The translations under genes were made by a program, and so were the position numbers. Under the pieces are notes generated by a model. It saw only the letters and a list, made by a program, of their open reading frames with translations, searched no databases and was not told the DNA's origin. This document shows positions 49,229-62,867 of a stretch of 64,000 nt of DNA, one piece after another; position 1 is the stretch's first letter; the number at the start of each line of letters is the position of its first letter. The stretch is from the NCBI GenBank assembly GCA_000727475.1, contig KL647296.1, positions 2,276,388 through 2,340,387 of the forward strand. Direction: 5' to 3'. Origin of the DNA: Sarcocystis neurona (taxonomy: Eukaryota > Apicomplexa > Conoidasida > Eucoccidiorida > Sarcocystidae).

Positions 49229-52200
49229 ATGGGTATAACGATGCACAGAAGGCAGGGCCGTCCTGCTCTACAATGTCTCCCGAAAGCGTGTTCGTGGCGC
49301 AGTCTGCGTGCGAACGTCTGCTCTACGGCCCCCTTCCTCCATGGTCTCCTTGCACGCCTGATACTTTCCCACAGATTTTACGTGGGATGCGCGTTGATTT
49401 CTATCGTAGTATGTATTCAACGTGGAGCAGCGCAGCAGAGCGTCACAAAACAGCAGGTGTGCACTGTGAATGGCGCATACGAAGCAAATGATCCTCGGAG
49501 GACTCAATGTAAAGAATTGATCATCGGCTACGTCCGGGTCTCCAACGAAGAAGTACGCTCTAATTAACTGAAGCGAAGCAGACACAGGTTATGGAAACCC
49601 ATACACATGTACACGTAGACGTGTATACATATATATATATATATATGTATATATATACGTATGTAAACCATGAATGCGTGTATGCATAAGCATAAGTAAA
49701 TGTGTGAAAATGTCTTCTGTACTGATAAAAGACTTCTGATATGAAATGCAGCGACCGCACATACGCATATACTTCTGTGTACTCTATTTTATTGACTTTT
49801 CTCCCTGATGATCAAGAAGCGAAAACCTACACAAACCTTGTACACATAAAGGTAAGTAGATAAACAGATAGAGACAAATAGATACATACCTGTAATTTTG
49901 TTTGTACGCTTTAGAAATACTTCGCGCTTTGCCGAAGAACTACTGTAACGCAGGTGCATACATATGCTTCTCTCGACTTAACTAGCCCCCGCTGTATCCG
50001 ATCGTGAAACACAGCGCATGGATACCTTCTGGTGAACGCCTAAATGTGCCCGTGTATCCGAGGTCAGTGTCATGCAAAAACATATACGGAAGAGCTGTGC
50101 ATGCCGGGACAGAGAACCGTGAATCTCTGAAACTGATCTTCAAGCACTCGTATGCTGAAGCAGATACCCTCTGCAGTAGTTCCGGTTCATCAACCGTCAG
50201 ACTGAGACTCTTGTGCAATCACGTAGGTACCGTTCGACGTCGCCGAACTCTTGCAATCCACAACAAGACACATGCGCTTTGTTTCTTCCCCGCTTTATTC
50301 TCCGTATCTCGTCCCACCAGGGCCTCGCTTCCCCCCTGGCCGAACTCGACCTTTCGTCTTGTATTTGCCAGTAAACGATGGTGTGTGTATTTAGAGCCGA
50401 TACCTTGCGCAAGTACAGTAGGGATATTTAGCACGGATTAGACGGAATATATGCCTGAGTATTACTGCACTTCTGTGACGCAGACGTGGTCGTCTAGAAC
50501 CTAACATGAAAACACACAGGAGTTCTGATGTTCGTACGTACTACACATCTGTTTCAACGGACAGCGTACGACGTATGCTGAAACTGACAACATACGGAAG
50601 TGTCCGCCCTTCTTCCTGATACGCCTGGTTGTCTGAAGTAAGTGAACGTATCACCAGCGAATCTCATTTAGAGTACTGACGTTTATGGATGTCTGATGTG
50701 GAAGTGTGTCTTATTTGCTGAGTTCAGATTCTTTTGGTATTTTGGATAGGGCTAAAGTTGCTGCTTTGCGCAGAGAGACACACGTGAGGTAGTGGAAAGC
50801 AGACACGGGTCAAACGATGCAGGCACAAGTGCTGTTCTGGATTTCTGCTCCGTGTTGTGCGCTCGGGAAGAATGCAGACACATCCTGGTGCGCAACTCGA
50901 ATGAAAGGGACACCAATGCACCCCCGCAGTAGTCGACCTTCGCTCGTATACCTTGGGGGCGAAAGCTGCAACAGGCTTGATCCCCAGCTGAGAAAAACAC
51001 TAACTGCCCTTGCGTAACACCACACGAATGTAACTCATGCAACTCTGAAATATCAAAGCGACCTACGTATGTCTTTTCACATGTGAATATGTGTATTAAA
51101 ATAGACAGAGAAATGCCTGCGTGGAGCACGTCAGGCATTCATACACACGGACACATCCGTCCACTTTTACTCACACACTCATAGACGAGTGCATACAACT
51201 CTTCCTACCTACATACATGCGTACATACATATGGACGAATATACGTCCGTACAGACGTACGCACCCATACTCATACATCTACACTTACTCCACACAGGAG
51301 TGCACACACGAGTACGTGAACACCTATTTACTCACACCTATGTATCCATGGACATTGTGTGTACGCGTCTAGTGTGAATTGCGAGCAGACAATCAGGTTT
51401 TCTGACATGTCCCTTGTTTTCAGAAATTTATGTTCAACGTGACGCAACACACTATCGACGGCCGCGAGAAATCTGTTGCTGACGTAGGGAATGCAGGATT
51501 TCTGGTGACCATCCAGAAGACTGCAGTCTCACTTTCTCTCCCCCTAGAATACATAAAGGTAACTCCAACGCACTGCATATAAATCCGTCATGCTCGTGCA
51601 TCTACGTAGTCTTGCAGCATGCGTGTATTTACGTGTGCTGTAGCTCTCTTTTTCTCTTTCCCACTGAAACGCATGAACACGTTTGCAGGCAGAAATATAC
51701 ATATGTGTATATGTGTGTAGTTCCAAACAGAGATGTACATGTGCATACCTGTAACATCATAGTTAGAGTAACGCAAGTGTCCATGCATAGATGTCGTGCG
51801 TCTATACATCGTTGGCATTAGTCAATACATATATGTATATATATACATACGTAGATACACATATTTACGAACAGGGGTACACGTGCATGCACAGGATGCG
51901 TATATCTTGACCCCTACCATGCGTGTATATAAAGATTCGCGCAGGCGTCTTCTTCTCAAGGCACTTTGAGTAAAGCCGGGAAGGGAATTTTCACGCGAAT
52001 GTTGGAGACTGCCTAGCAAAAGGTGTAAATTCAAAAAGTGTTTCAGAAGAGTACGTTGTCCTTGTCAAACAACCAACAAATAACGGAAATACACGCTGGA
52101 AAGAGTGTGTATCAACATCGGAACTTGATCCATTGTGATTAGCGGATTAAAGTTTAGCCTTTTGTCTTCTCCCTCTTGTTGCAGCCGTCGAATTTCGCAG

Positions 52201-55200
52201 GCCAACAGTAAACCGTCTCTATATATAGATATTTATGCCAGTTCCAGAGAGGACGTGTATATATTATCATACGTAGACATACGTATACAAATGCGTGTAC
52301 GCGTATACGTGCGGCAGCGTCCACTTCTTCGTCTGCTGCACTATCTAGTGGTTCTTTTTAAGTTTTTGTTTCCATCACGCTACGCACAGATTTGCGGAGA
52401 GACATTTGTTTACATCGACACGTTTATATATGTTTGTGTGTACTTTTATGTGTGTATGTATGTGAGCAGAAGTACGCTTTGTTATTCCTCCCTGTCTCTC
52501 TCTATATGTATTGTGTATGTATGTCGGAGAGACACTTGTTTCTATCGACTTTTATAGAGACACAGGGCGGAGCATGTGTTTGTACGTACTTTCATGTGTA
52601 TATATATATAAATATATGTAGGTATATAAACCCGTGTATACGCTACTTATATCTGTCAAGTCTTTCGTGTCTCTCCATGCATTAAAAATGTTCGTCTTTT
52701 CAGTTGTCTTTTTTGCATTTTGTCGTTGCGTGCTGCTGATCCGAATGTTTCACTATTTTCTTGAGGAGCTCGTCATTTTACATAAACACATTTTTTTCTG
52801 CACATACGTCAGAGATATGCACACACAAAAAGAGACACGCGTGTTTGAGCCTTTAGACACCCACACATATGCAACATTGCATCTAGAAAGTACCGTAGAA
52901 GACTTAGAGTTCTGTCGTTTTGAAGATGCGCGTGTCTGTCACTTCCGCTCCACAGCAGCGGAATGATGCCTTCCTTTTGCAGTCCACAGGCATCACTCGT
53001 CGTTCGCTGCATCGTGGATGCAGCCGAGTCTGTGCGAGTTTCCAGGAACGCGACACTACATTACGGTAGTGTATAAGCACATGTCTTCGCAACTGCAAAC
53101 TTAACGCATATGTATCTTTATGTATTTAGACACATATGAGTCGCTCTCCACGTACTTGCGGGTATGGTGCATTCGTTCGCATGACAGCACGCGTAGATAT
53201 ACACCGTTGTAAATTTAGAGAGAGGCGTCTATTTAAAAGAAAAGTTAGGAACGTCCCCACAAGTAAGCATCTTGCGAGTACCCCGCTTGTATCACACTCC
53301 AGGGGAACTTGCTCGTGACTTCTCGCTCTGCCCCTTTTTCTCTCTTTCTATGTCCGCTCGTGTACGGGTCTGTCCTGTCATACAACTGCTTTGCGCACGG
53401 GGAACGCATAACATTTTGGTACGCAAGTCCTGTTGTGGCTCTGCTGGCGCTGCGCATCTGCCACTTCACGTCGGTCAAGACGAACGGTCACGTGCCAATA
53501 AATTTCTCTGCATGATGAAACTGTGCCTTTGTTTGCGCGACGACTGAAGAAATATATATATATGTATGTAAATGCGTGTACGTGTGTATCGGCGGGCACG
53601 CTGTCCAGATTCACAGTCGAAGCAGCTGCACGTAGATATATCCAGGAGTGGAAGGATGTTTGCGTGCGTATGCATGTATAAGCTGTACGCAGAAATACCT
53701 CTGTGCATATGTACGTGTATATACTACGTGGGAGTGCAACTATGCAGCAGTGTACGGCTGTTCATCCGGAGCCACATTGGGGTATACACAGGCGTATACA
53801 CATATAGATCTTCTGTACTTCTTCAGCTCTCTACGCACGAGTGCACGTGTGGACGTCCGTCTTCGTGTGTGTATACACCCGGGACGCCTCGTGTATCTGC
53901 GCAGGACGTTCCCTTTGATTATCGAGAAGAAATATACGAGTATTCCCGTTGGGAGGCCGGCAGGAATCCAGAGAAGTTTTGCTACGAGGATACGACGAGG
54001 AAATGCGCAGAAGATGGGAAACTTGCTGTCCATCCGAAATCGACTCCGCTCACGTGGGCGCACGGCAGGTGCTGCTGGTGCAGCGAGGTCCTTGCATTCA
54101 GGCGTCTTAGACACCTGAAAAGAGCAAACTTCCGGTGCAATTGGTTCGGTGAGGAAGACACACACACACGCGGGTCAGATATAGACTAAACAGGAGGGCA
54201 TACATCCCCCTACAAAGAATGCAGAACAACGTGATCTACAATGTTGAGATATGATTATCGGCAGTGCGGCGGAATAATACATAGATGCAGAAGCACTTGA
54301 CACGCTGTTGATATAGCGGTGATGTCAACGAATGAGGTGCATGATTGGGACGAAGAGGTTTCAGCGAAGAAAGAGAAGCCGGTGCATCATTGCGTATCTA
54401 GGGGACGCGACGTACCTACAACGACACAAAGTCAGGAGAGTGTGTAGCGTGCTGCCAGAGATAGGGATATTCGTGTTACCGGTGTTAATGGCTTTGGATA
54501 CACTAACACACTGCAAACGAAAGAATGAGGAGTCGTGCCGCTGAATATTTAGTTTCCAGTCTGTAGCCTTCTTTCTATTTCCACCTCTTTACATCTCTTT
54601 CTACATCCCTCTCCTTCTCCACGCGTATACGCACGTATGTGTCCTGCTGGCTTGACTAGAAGCACAAGGATGAGTAGAATTCGATTAAACTGTACTGGTG
54701 CTGGGCAGAGGCGTTCCAGTTCATACGAGTGATAAGAACAGGGGAATGAAACGCAGCCCTGAGAATGGAAATACGTGAAAAGAATTGCATGTTGTTCGAT
54801 TTACCGTTAGGTATCAGCTCACCTGGAGGTATATGTATGTGAAACTGTATAGGGAGACCCGACAAAATAGTGGGGTGGACACGCGGCTAGATGCGTTGCC
54901 TTACGTACGCGAACAGTCAAATGGTTCTATCACTAGAATTAAACCTTGACTCTGTGACCACTAATGAGAACGCTAATGCGTGTTTATCAGGGCACCCAAA
55001 CAGAAGAACAGATTGAACGATGACCTTCGGTGTATCTGTGAGAACGATGTCATGTAAACCGGCATCCCTCTGACGATTGAAGACGCTGTATACAAAGTAC
55101 CACTCTCGGCACACGTTGAAGCAAACGAGCGCACGTGTATATTTCGACACCTCTCCATGTGTCTACCCATATATATACGCAGGTGAACATCTTTGCATAT

Positions 55201-58200
55201 TCACGTGGAGGTACGTACACAACTATATACGACTATGCACGTATATATGTATATATGTATATACGCATAACCTACACGTACACCGACGCGTATACGCAGA
55301 CACACACACACGTACGTATATATATGTATATATGGATATACACGTCTTAAAGTAGGTACACACACATACACATATACATACATGCATACATACATACATG
55401 CACCCATGCATACATACATACATGCATCCATGCATACATACATACATGCATACACACATGCATACACACATACATACACACGTACATACATAAAACATAC
55501 GCGTACGCAGACGCATACAAAACTGCAGAAGGTAAAGTTTCCAATGCTCCGCGACATCCCAGTTTCCCGCATACGCTGCCATCCTGCAGACCCCACTATC
55601 TGTTGTCTGTCAACAACTTTCGGCAATTTCGGAACGGTGATCCCAGCCCCTTGTGCACGACACCACATCATATCGTCCTGTGCAGGTGTTTCCTGTGTAC
55701 CGCTTCTGCATAGGTGTGTTTATGGAATATTTGTCATGTGGACACGTGTACGCGTGTCTGTGTACGCGTGCCCACCTCTACACGCAATCACAATCGTGCC
55801 GGTTGTACTGTATGACTGCCTATGTATTTGTACACGGTTTCCGTGGGTACTTACATGTTGTGTTCATAGCGTTTATCAAGATATCTGTATGCGAATATAT
55901 GCATGAATGTTTATACTAATTGAATATGTGGTATGTGTCATTTTGTCCTGTTTGTCAGGGAGAGTGAATTTGTAACTAGATATGTGAGCCTTCTGCGTAA
56001 AGTTTAAGTCGACGTTTCTTCTGCGTATGCAAATGTATCTCTGAGACGTTTTTCGTATGCAAGCATGTATGCGTACGGGATTAGGAGTACGAACGTCGAC
56101 TTGTACACAAACGTAGACGTCCGTACATCTACTCATGTGTCTACGCAAGTGTGTGTACGACTAGTATGCGTAAAAGCACATGATGGTAACGCGTGTGTGG
56201 TGAAAAGTCAAACAAATACAGATCTATGCTAGAGCGGAAACGGAACACAGGCAGCGAGAGACAAGTAGACGTGTATCCAGGTATGTATGTAACAGGAGAG
56301 AAAGTGCGACAGAGATGTGCTCCTCTGAACTCCTGCTACACATCATTTTGTCTGCACGAGTCATGGATCACTTCTTTCCCCCTGGTCCACCCTTTTTTAT
56401 TCCTTTTGACTGCGATTCCCTGCAGAACTAGTATTCGCTCGGTCGCTATGGGTAACAAAGTCCTGTCCACGAACGGAATTGCCCTGGTACAGTATGTTGC
56501 GCATTGGCGACGGCAAGGAGTGGACTTTTTCTGTCCAAGTTTCTCTTCGATGGTGGAGTAAGTAAGGAAGGTGGAGCTCTTGACAGGCTTCGTACCGTAA
56601 TGACAGTTTTTGCTTTTGCACTCCTTTAATTATATGAAGATCATATTGTGTGCGTTCGTGTTCATCGTGTCCCACCACGCTTTTGTCGTCCGGAATTTTC
56701 ATTGGCCGCTTCCTTATTCTACAGCGTATAACTTATGTTTCGGCTCCCTTTTGGAGCATTCTCCTTCTCCTTCCAAGTGGCGTGGTACTACTGACTTCGA
56801 CAAAAGCATCAGCGGGATTTGGTACTGGTCTCTTATTTTCAACTTCCATCTCCTCCGTTCCATTGCTTGTTTCTACGTCATCACTGCTCCACCTTATGTC
56901 TGCCTCTTTTTTGTTCTTCTCCTCTTCTACTTGTTTGTAATGTGTTGGACCTCTTGCAGCCCCGCCGAGGGCACTTCAACTGCTGTCCAACAAGCTCTAC
57001 GATGAATGCGAGGCAGGCAAAGCAGATAACACAATTCCTCAAGATAGAGACTGCTTGAGGGACAAGCACGAAAGACTTGGGATAACGGAACGTATCTACA
57101 CGCTGAACTACACAACTCCAGAAGTCTTCGACCGTAAGAGGAAATACTGCTACATTTCCATTATGTACTTACGCTTACCTATGTCTCAATAACAAATCTG
57201 TACAGGGCAAAAATCGGGACACACATATGCAGACACAGAAGAAACTGCGTAGAGGTAGCAAAAATGAGTAAGCACAGGAAGAAACTGGAACACACTTCAT
57301 TCTTCTAAGCGGTGAAGCACCGAGTGGAAGGGTCACACATAGGGCTCCGGCCATTTGTCGGAATTATTATTAGCTACAGCGTCTTCACACTGTGCTGCTG
57401 TCCTTGCGCCGCACACTCCCTGCCCTGAGTGCATCAGGCAGCTTCGCTCCTGCGTTGATATTTCTGCTAGTCCTCTGTGAACGGCTGTCACCGCTGATGG
57501 TTTTGCTTCGGCTAAAATCACGAGGAGTGCACCGCAGCGCGGCACGAACCGCAGAAGAGAGTAACAATACTGTCTTCGATGCACAACTGCATCAACGGTA
57601 TAACTATTGCAGCTAGTTTTACAAGACGCAGAGAAGTGTGTACGTCCGACAAGATTTGTGAATGATTTGAATCAAGCAGTCAGCAACACTTCATCCCGCA
57701 AATGAACATTTGCGCAGATATGGTTCGCAATTCCTCTCACAACTACTCCTGCTACTACCAATAATGGTGCTGTTACTGCAAGTCTACAACTAGACTACGA
57801 GTGCCACTTGTGATAGTAAATCCTGCGACCGCTCGTATGCATACTACAACTTCACACCATCATCACTTTTCACGGACGCGTTTGACTCTGTGCATGGGAT
57901 GCACAGAGCTGCGGTCTGATGCAATTTTTTCCTTCTTTCTTCTTCGGCTCGCAGCGGAATTTGACATTCGTCTTTCTCTGGAGTCGGACGGAACACCTCA
58001 AGAGGTATTTTCTGCAGAAATTAAGTCAGTTTTTGTAGCCAGAAGCTGCCTGGGTACACAAGTTTGGCGTGCTTGTCTAAGTGAATGGTAGTGTGAACAG
58101 GCTTAGCTGGGCGTCAACGTATGTGCACGGGTCCCTTCGAACGTACGCCCACGCATCTTGAGGTCTGCAGGGGGCAGGACTGTATGTGTGTGTCTTGTTC

Positions 58201-61200
58201 ACTTATGTGCGTCCGCGCACTTGCGCCTTGACACACATATGTCTGTGTAGATAGCACTTTTATCTATTTATATCTATATGCCTACTGATATGATATGTAT
58301 GAGCCAACCTACAGGTCTGCCGTCCGGCTATGAGATGACTATCAACGTACGTGCCAGACGTTTGCATTTGTCTGAGAAGAAAAGCAGTCGTATCCTTATA
58401 TGCGGAACCACTCCCCGTTAACATACCCCGCCAAATATAGCGTAGCTCTTCGTTTCCCTCTGTTCCACACAAAACAAGGTTCTTCCGCGCATTCTTTCTA
58501 CGCCCACGCACCTGCATAGAAATATGCGGATATATATGCAAACGCGTACGTGGGGCTTCACACATCGTCTGCCTTTCGCAGTACAACACGAACAACTGGT
58601 TGTATGTTGCGTTCTTGTGTGCGTATGCTTTGTGTTTGTTGGAGAGTTGACTCTTTCGAGCAAATTAACCGTTCTGCACTTTTCTGCATACGCCCCTATT
58701 TCTATACGTTTACATATCGGCGGAAAGGGACGTACACACTTCCACGCGTGCACTGGTTTGCAAGTTGAAAAAGTAAAGACCGACACGCTGATGCGTTTGT
58801 GTGAGTTAGAGGAGGTACGAATGTGTATGATTCGAGTGTTTACCACTCCACAATTCATGGATGTCGCGTTTCGTATATTTGTTTACATACATCTGCTGTC
58901 TTCACAGACGCGTCAAAACTCATATCTATCTATCTGTCTATCTATCTATATATATACATATATATATAAACGTGTATCTGTGTCGCTAACCATCTGTGTA
59001 CATATGCTATTATCTGCATTCAAAAACGTACGGCGAACTACCTTACGTACACGCACACGTGTACGAATATTATGTTTACATTCATATATGTGTACACACA
59101 TACAGCTTATATCACATGTACCTGTGTACAAGTATAGACGCAAGTATTATACATATGTGTATAAAGAGAAAGGCGTAATCAAATGTGTTTTCTTACAACA
59201 GGTAGTAAATACGCTCCAAGGCAAATTTCTTTTCATTCCTGTTTGGCCTGCCGACCACCCGTGGGTTCAAGAATCCAAACTAAAGGTAACGCGGTCTCTC
59301 CATACGGAAGCCGCAGATTACATATACTTTTTTCGTCCGCGTGTAGTCGTCTATGCCTGCACGAAAACACACACACACACACATATGTGTCAACCCTGAC
59401 CTGTTAAACGCCGAGTTGGATAAGAGCACAGTACGAATCTGTGCGTGCAAGAGGTGTGGCCGAAGCCATACGGCGACAGCGCCTTCGTTCAACGTACACG
59501 TGTGTGGCTGAGACAGAGAAGTGGATTTTTCTATACGTGAACTCGCGGGTAGCTAAAAGTTGGTCGCCACCTGTTTCCCAATGCATGTAGCCCCACGCGA
59601 CGGCGCACCCTGAAGTGTCTGGACACATATGTATGTACGCATGTATGGATACGCGTATGTGTATCTTTGTTCTCGTTGCAAGGAGTTTGTACTCATGTAT
59701 GGTCCACCTTCCTGTGTGTACCGTAACTTGCAGCGTACCGAATGTAACCACGAGTGCGCTGGCTGTTAAATCTCCTTACGTACGTGACGTGTCGTCACAC
59801 ATGTATCTTTGTGTGCTTATGCATAGATATTTTCTATGTCACCACATCTGTGTGGTCCTCTTACAGATAGGACACTGTTAGCGCTGCCTCGCATGCATAC
59901 GTATGTAGTCGCGCTTTGCGGACTGCACAGCCATCCTAGATTTGTTCTTCATATATTTGTATGCCCGCACACACTGTATCAAAGTGGGAGAATGTAAATT
60001 ATCTTAAGCCACTACTGGTAAGGAATCGATTTTGTGTACATCATATAATATACATACATATATATATATATGTTTCGGTTCCTGGAATGTAATTGCCTTG
60101 TCTATTAATAAAATTAGTGTCAACTGTGAAACTGTGATATTTGCAGTTCGGGTGTTCCATCAGTTCAGACCCGGCCGACTGGGGGATCTCTCCGGATGAC
60201 GACCCTCAGTTGCACAAGCTGTGCGAGCAAGGTAATCACTCACAGATGCACACACACCGACACAGAGTAATACGAGTGTATCGTGATGAACGTATGCGTC
60301 TTTACACACGGACACACAAATGTCAAAGTATCCATGCACATACACACGCACCTGTATGTCCATACGAACACGTAGGGGACCTTTACAACACTCAGTCCCC
60401 ATACGTGTTGTAAACATATATTTACCTGAATAAAGTGGGTGTAGTTTACTTATTGGCGATGAGGCAAGCATACAGAGCAAACGTGGGGCAGGTGAGCTGT
60501 CCGAAACTTTCAGAAAAAGGCAGCACAAGCTTTCCATTCGACTAACAACGTACGCGTACTCTGTCAGGGTGGCAGGTCGTTGCAAGAGTCGACTACCAAA
60601 TGTTTGGTGAACCCGTGTGTTATTCAATAGGATCACATTCCTCATGGTGTCTCGTAACATGTAAATATATACATATATGCATGTGTGTGCATGTGTGTAT
60701 ACGTATATGCGTATACGCATGCGCGTTAGCAGCATCCCTGCTATTTCGTATATATGTTCGGCCCCCTCCGGGAGAAGCACAGTCACCTCAGAGGGAGTTT
60801 TTTGCTTGAAAGTACTCTTGTAGAAGAGGGCTGCCAAATCGGACAACCCTTACATAAGACAGGTATCTTTGTACACGTAGAGGCATCAATGTATCTATTT
60901 ATCTATCTCCCGGTCCACCTATTCTTGTATCTCTCTCGACACTATATGCGTCTACACGCGATTCGATATATATCCGATTTACACATATTCGAGGATATAC
61001 GTGTATATACATATATATATCCGTCATATCTACACACGTGTGTGGCTACAACTATAGACATGCTTACGTGTATGCGTACGCACACATACGCGTACGTCCG
61101 TATATGTTTACAACTGCACGTCGGCTCGTATACATTTGCAGATAGTTGCGCCGTGCTTTGTGCAGAACTACACGTAAGTACTTGAACTCATCCATAGCAA

Positions 61201-62125
61201 GAACGTGAAGGAATGGACACTACGTGGGCGACCATCTGGACGTTAGACGTGCGCATATATCTTCATCACTGTCATGTGCTTATTCCCTTAATTGTGCATA
61301 TGGATGTGTACACACACGTGTACACGCATACATATATATACATACGTACACGCATGTGTGTCTAGGTTGCCCCCTGTTGAGGTCTGATTTTGCGGTGTTG
61401 TCTTCGTTGTCTCGAAGAGACGCTGTCAAAGGATCATACCTACTCAACTTCTGACACGTTGAGTACATTTCTGTTTGTACCCAAGGATATATGTATGTTG
61501 TATCCTGTTGCAGCACGTCCTTGTGCCGTTGCGACTCCTATGTCTCAACGACTCGGCTCAAAAATCGTACTGAACAACACGTGGATTGGGTGTATATATA
61601 TATATATATATATGTATATGTATATGGTGCATGAGGCATATTTCTCTGTACACGTAGATATCCAGCTTAATTTAGTTTTCACTTTAGTGAACGTCTTCTT
61701 TGAATACGTACGCAATAGGCACACTTCTCGGCAAACAGGCGCAATAATCTGTCAACGATTATATCTCCATCCATCAAGTATAGGTTTATACATGCACTTA
61801 TATATATATATATATATATATATACAAACATATATGTAAAGTACGCATGACGCACTCGGCTGACATCTGGGAAGAAAGAGATGTCGCCTTTTTTCACCAT
61901 AGATATTGCTTGTAGACACCTACACGTAGGCAGAGAGATCGCGCCGGAAGCAGAGTTAATGAGACTGCGCCACTTTTTGACAAAGGGGCACTCCTTCATG
62001 CAATCACAGAGAACGCCGAAGCCAACTGTGCGTTTACTTATCCATTGCTTCCACATGTGTGTAACTAAGTCTTCGTATATTCTTTACACAGCTGCACAAG
62101 TATACACACATATATACATATATGC

Positions 62126-62159
<34 letters not shown>

Positions 62160-62867
62160 GTATATACACATATGCGTATGCTTCTCTCTCTGGTTATATA
62201 ATTGTCTTTATCAAGATACATAGATACACATGTGTCTTCATTCAAGAATGACCACGTATATACGAAAGCACGTCATCCTGGTCTCTTGCTTATCTGGTTC
62301 TGTCCCTATACATTATTACGTATATGTATATATGCACACGTGCGCGTAGATGCACATCAATCTCGCGGAGAGTTTTTGTGCGGCACTGTGGACTTCCGCT
62401 TAAATCAAACAGCCAGAAGCTCAGTTCGGGCCCAGGAGGTTACTTATATGCACGTACCTTCAAATATTTGTATTTCCTAACCTTACGTGTATACGCCTCC
62501 TTCGTTCTCGTTATCTCTCTCCTGAGGTATATGCAAATATCGGTGGAAAAGCAGGCGAAGCAGACGGATTGGTAGACGTAAGCATATATGCAAACGTGCT
62601 TGTATACCTGCGCATATCTTCTTGGATGCAGGATCGGTGTACTGCAATACAAAGTCTTGTTTGAAGCATGCGATGATACTGGATAGGGATTATGTATCCG
62701 TCACTGGGACGGACTGCGACAAAGTGGGAACTGCGCTGGACAAATGGGGAGATATGCACGGCGAATTCTGCAACTTGCTGCCGGGCAGCTGCATGAGTAG
62801 TCAACTGAGAAAATTCAAGGACGTCGATAAGCTCCGCATTGAGCAAGGCCTGGCGCCCTTATATGCA
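49229..62867 (+). CDS. HAP2: HAP2/GCS1 gamete fusion protein (male gamete fusogen), 3' partial
   Basis: HAP2 is the class II-type membrane fusogen of male gametes. In apicomplexan relatives it drives microgamete-macrogamete fusion after adhesion. Nine GT-AG exons: 49229-49552, 51424-51558, 53905-54148, 56426-56557, 56960-57133, 57955-58004, 59202-59285, 60147-60231, 62632-62867. All phases agree and give 488 codons. Residues 50-63 are a signal-like hydrophobic stretch (YVGCALISIVVCI) ending GAAQQ. CKELIIGYVRV, VTIQKTAVSLSLPLEYIKDV (spanning intron 2), TTRKCAEDG, the CCWCS motif (about 209-212), CPRTELPWYSMLRIGDGKEW followed by FSVQVSL, GKFLFIPVWPADHP, and TDCDKVGT with CNLLPGSCMSSQLRKFKDVD and PLYA match the order and spacing of conserved HAP2 blocks in plants and protists. 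The last exon is the HAP2-GCS1 signature region. Domain III and the membrane anchor are not seen and probably lie to the right. The start is the first ATG after a stop; an upstream exon is possible. The 50-nt exon 6 is the weakest call. Confidence 0.9.
55360..55495. repeat. CATA/CATG tetranucleotide array in HAP2 intron 3
   Basis: About 135 bp of imperfect (CATA)n/(CATG)n with CACCCATG and CATCCATG interruptions, open on both strands as His/Thr/Tyr- or Met/Tyr/Cys-rich frames. It lies in the intron between exons 3 and 4. Confidence 0.85.

Noticed and set aside
55382..55500. Possible CRISPR-like or regularly spaced repeat
   Set aside because: The units are 4 nt with no unique spacers, and the organism is eukaryotic.
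55201..55671. Met/Tyr/Cys-rich 156-codon frame
   Set aside because: Tetranucleotide CATA/CATG repeat inside a HAP2 intron.
56193..56561. 122-codon plus frame overlapping HAP2 exon 4
   Set aside because: The alternative frame from 56426 keeps phase with both neighbours and carries the CPRTELPWYS HAP2 block.
57801..58091. Reading the HAP2 exon 6 frame as an independent 96-codon gene
   Set aside because: The first part contains a pyrimidine-rich acceptor, and only the part from 57955 matches phase and family expectation.
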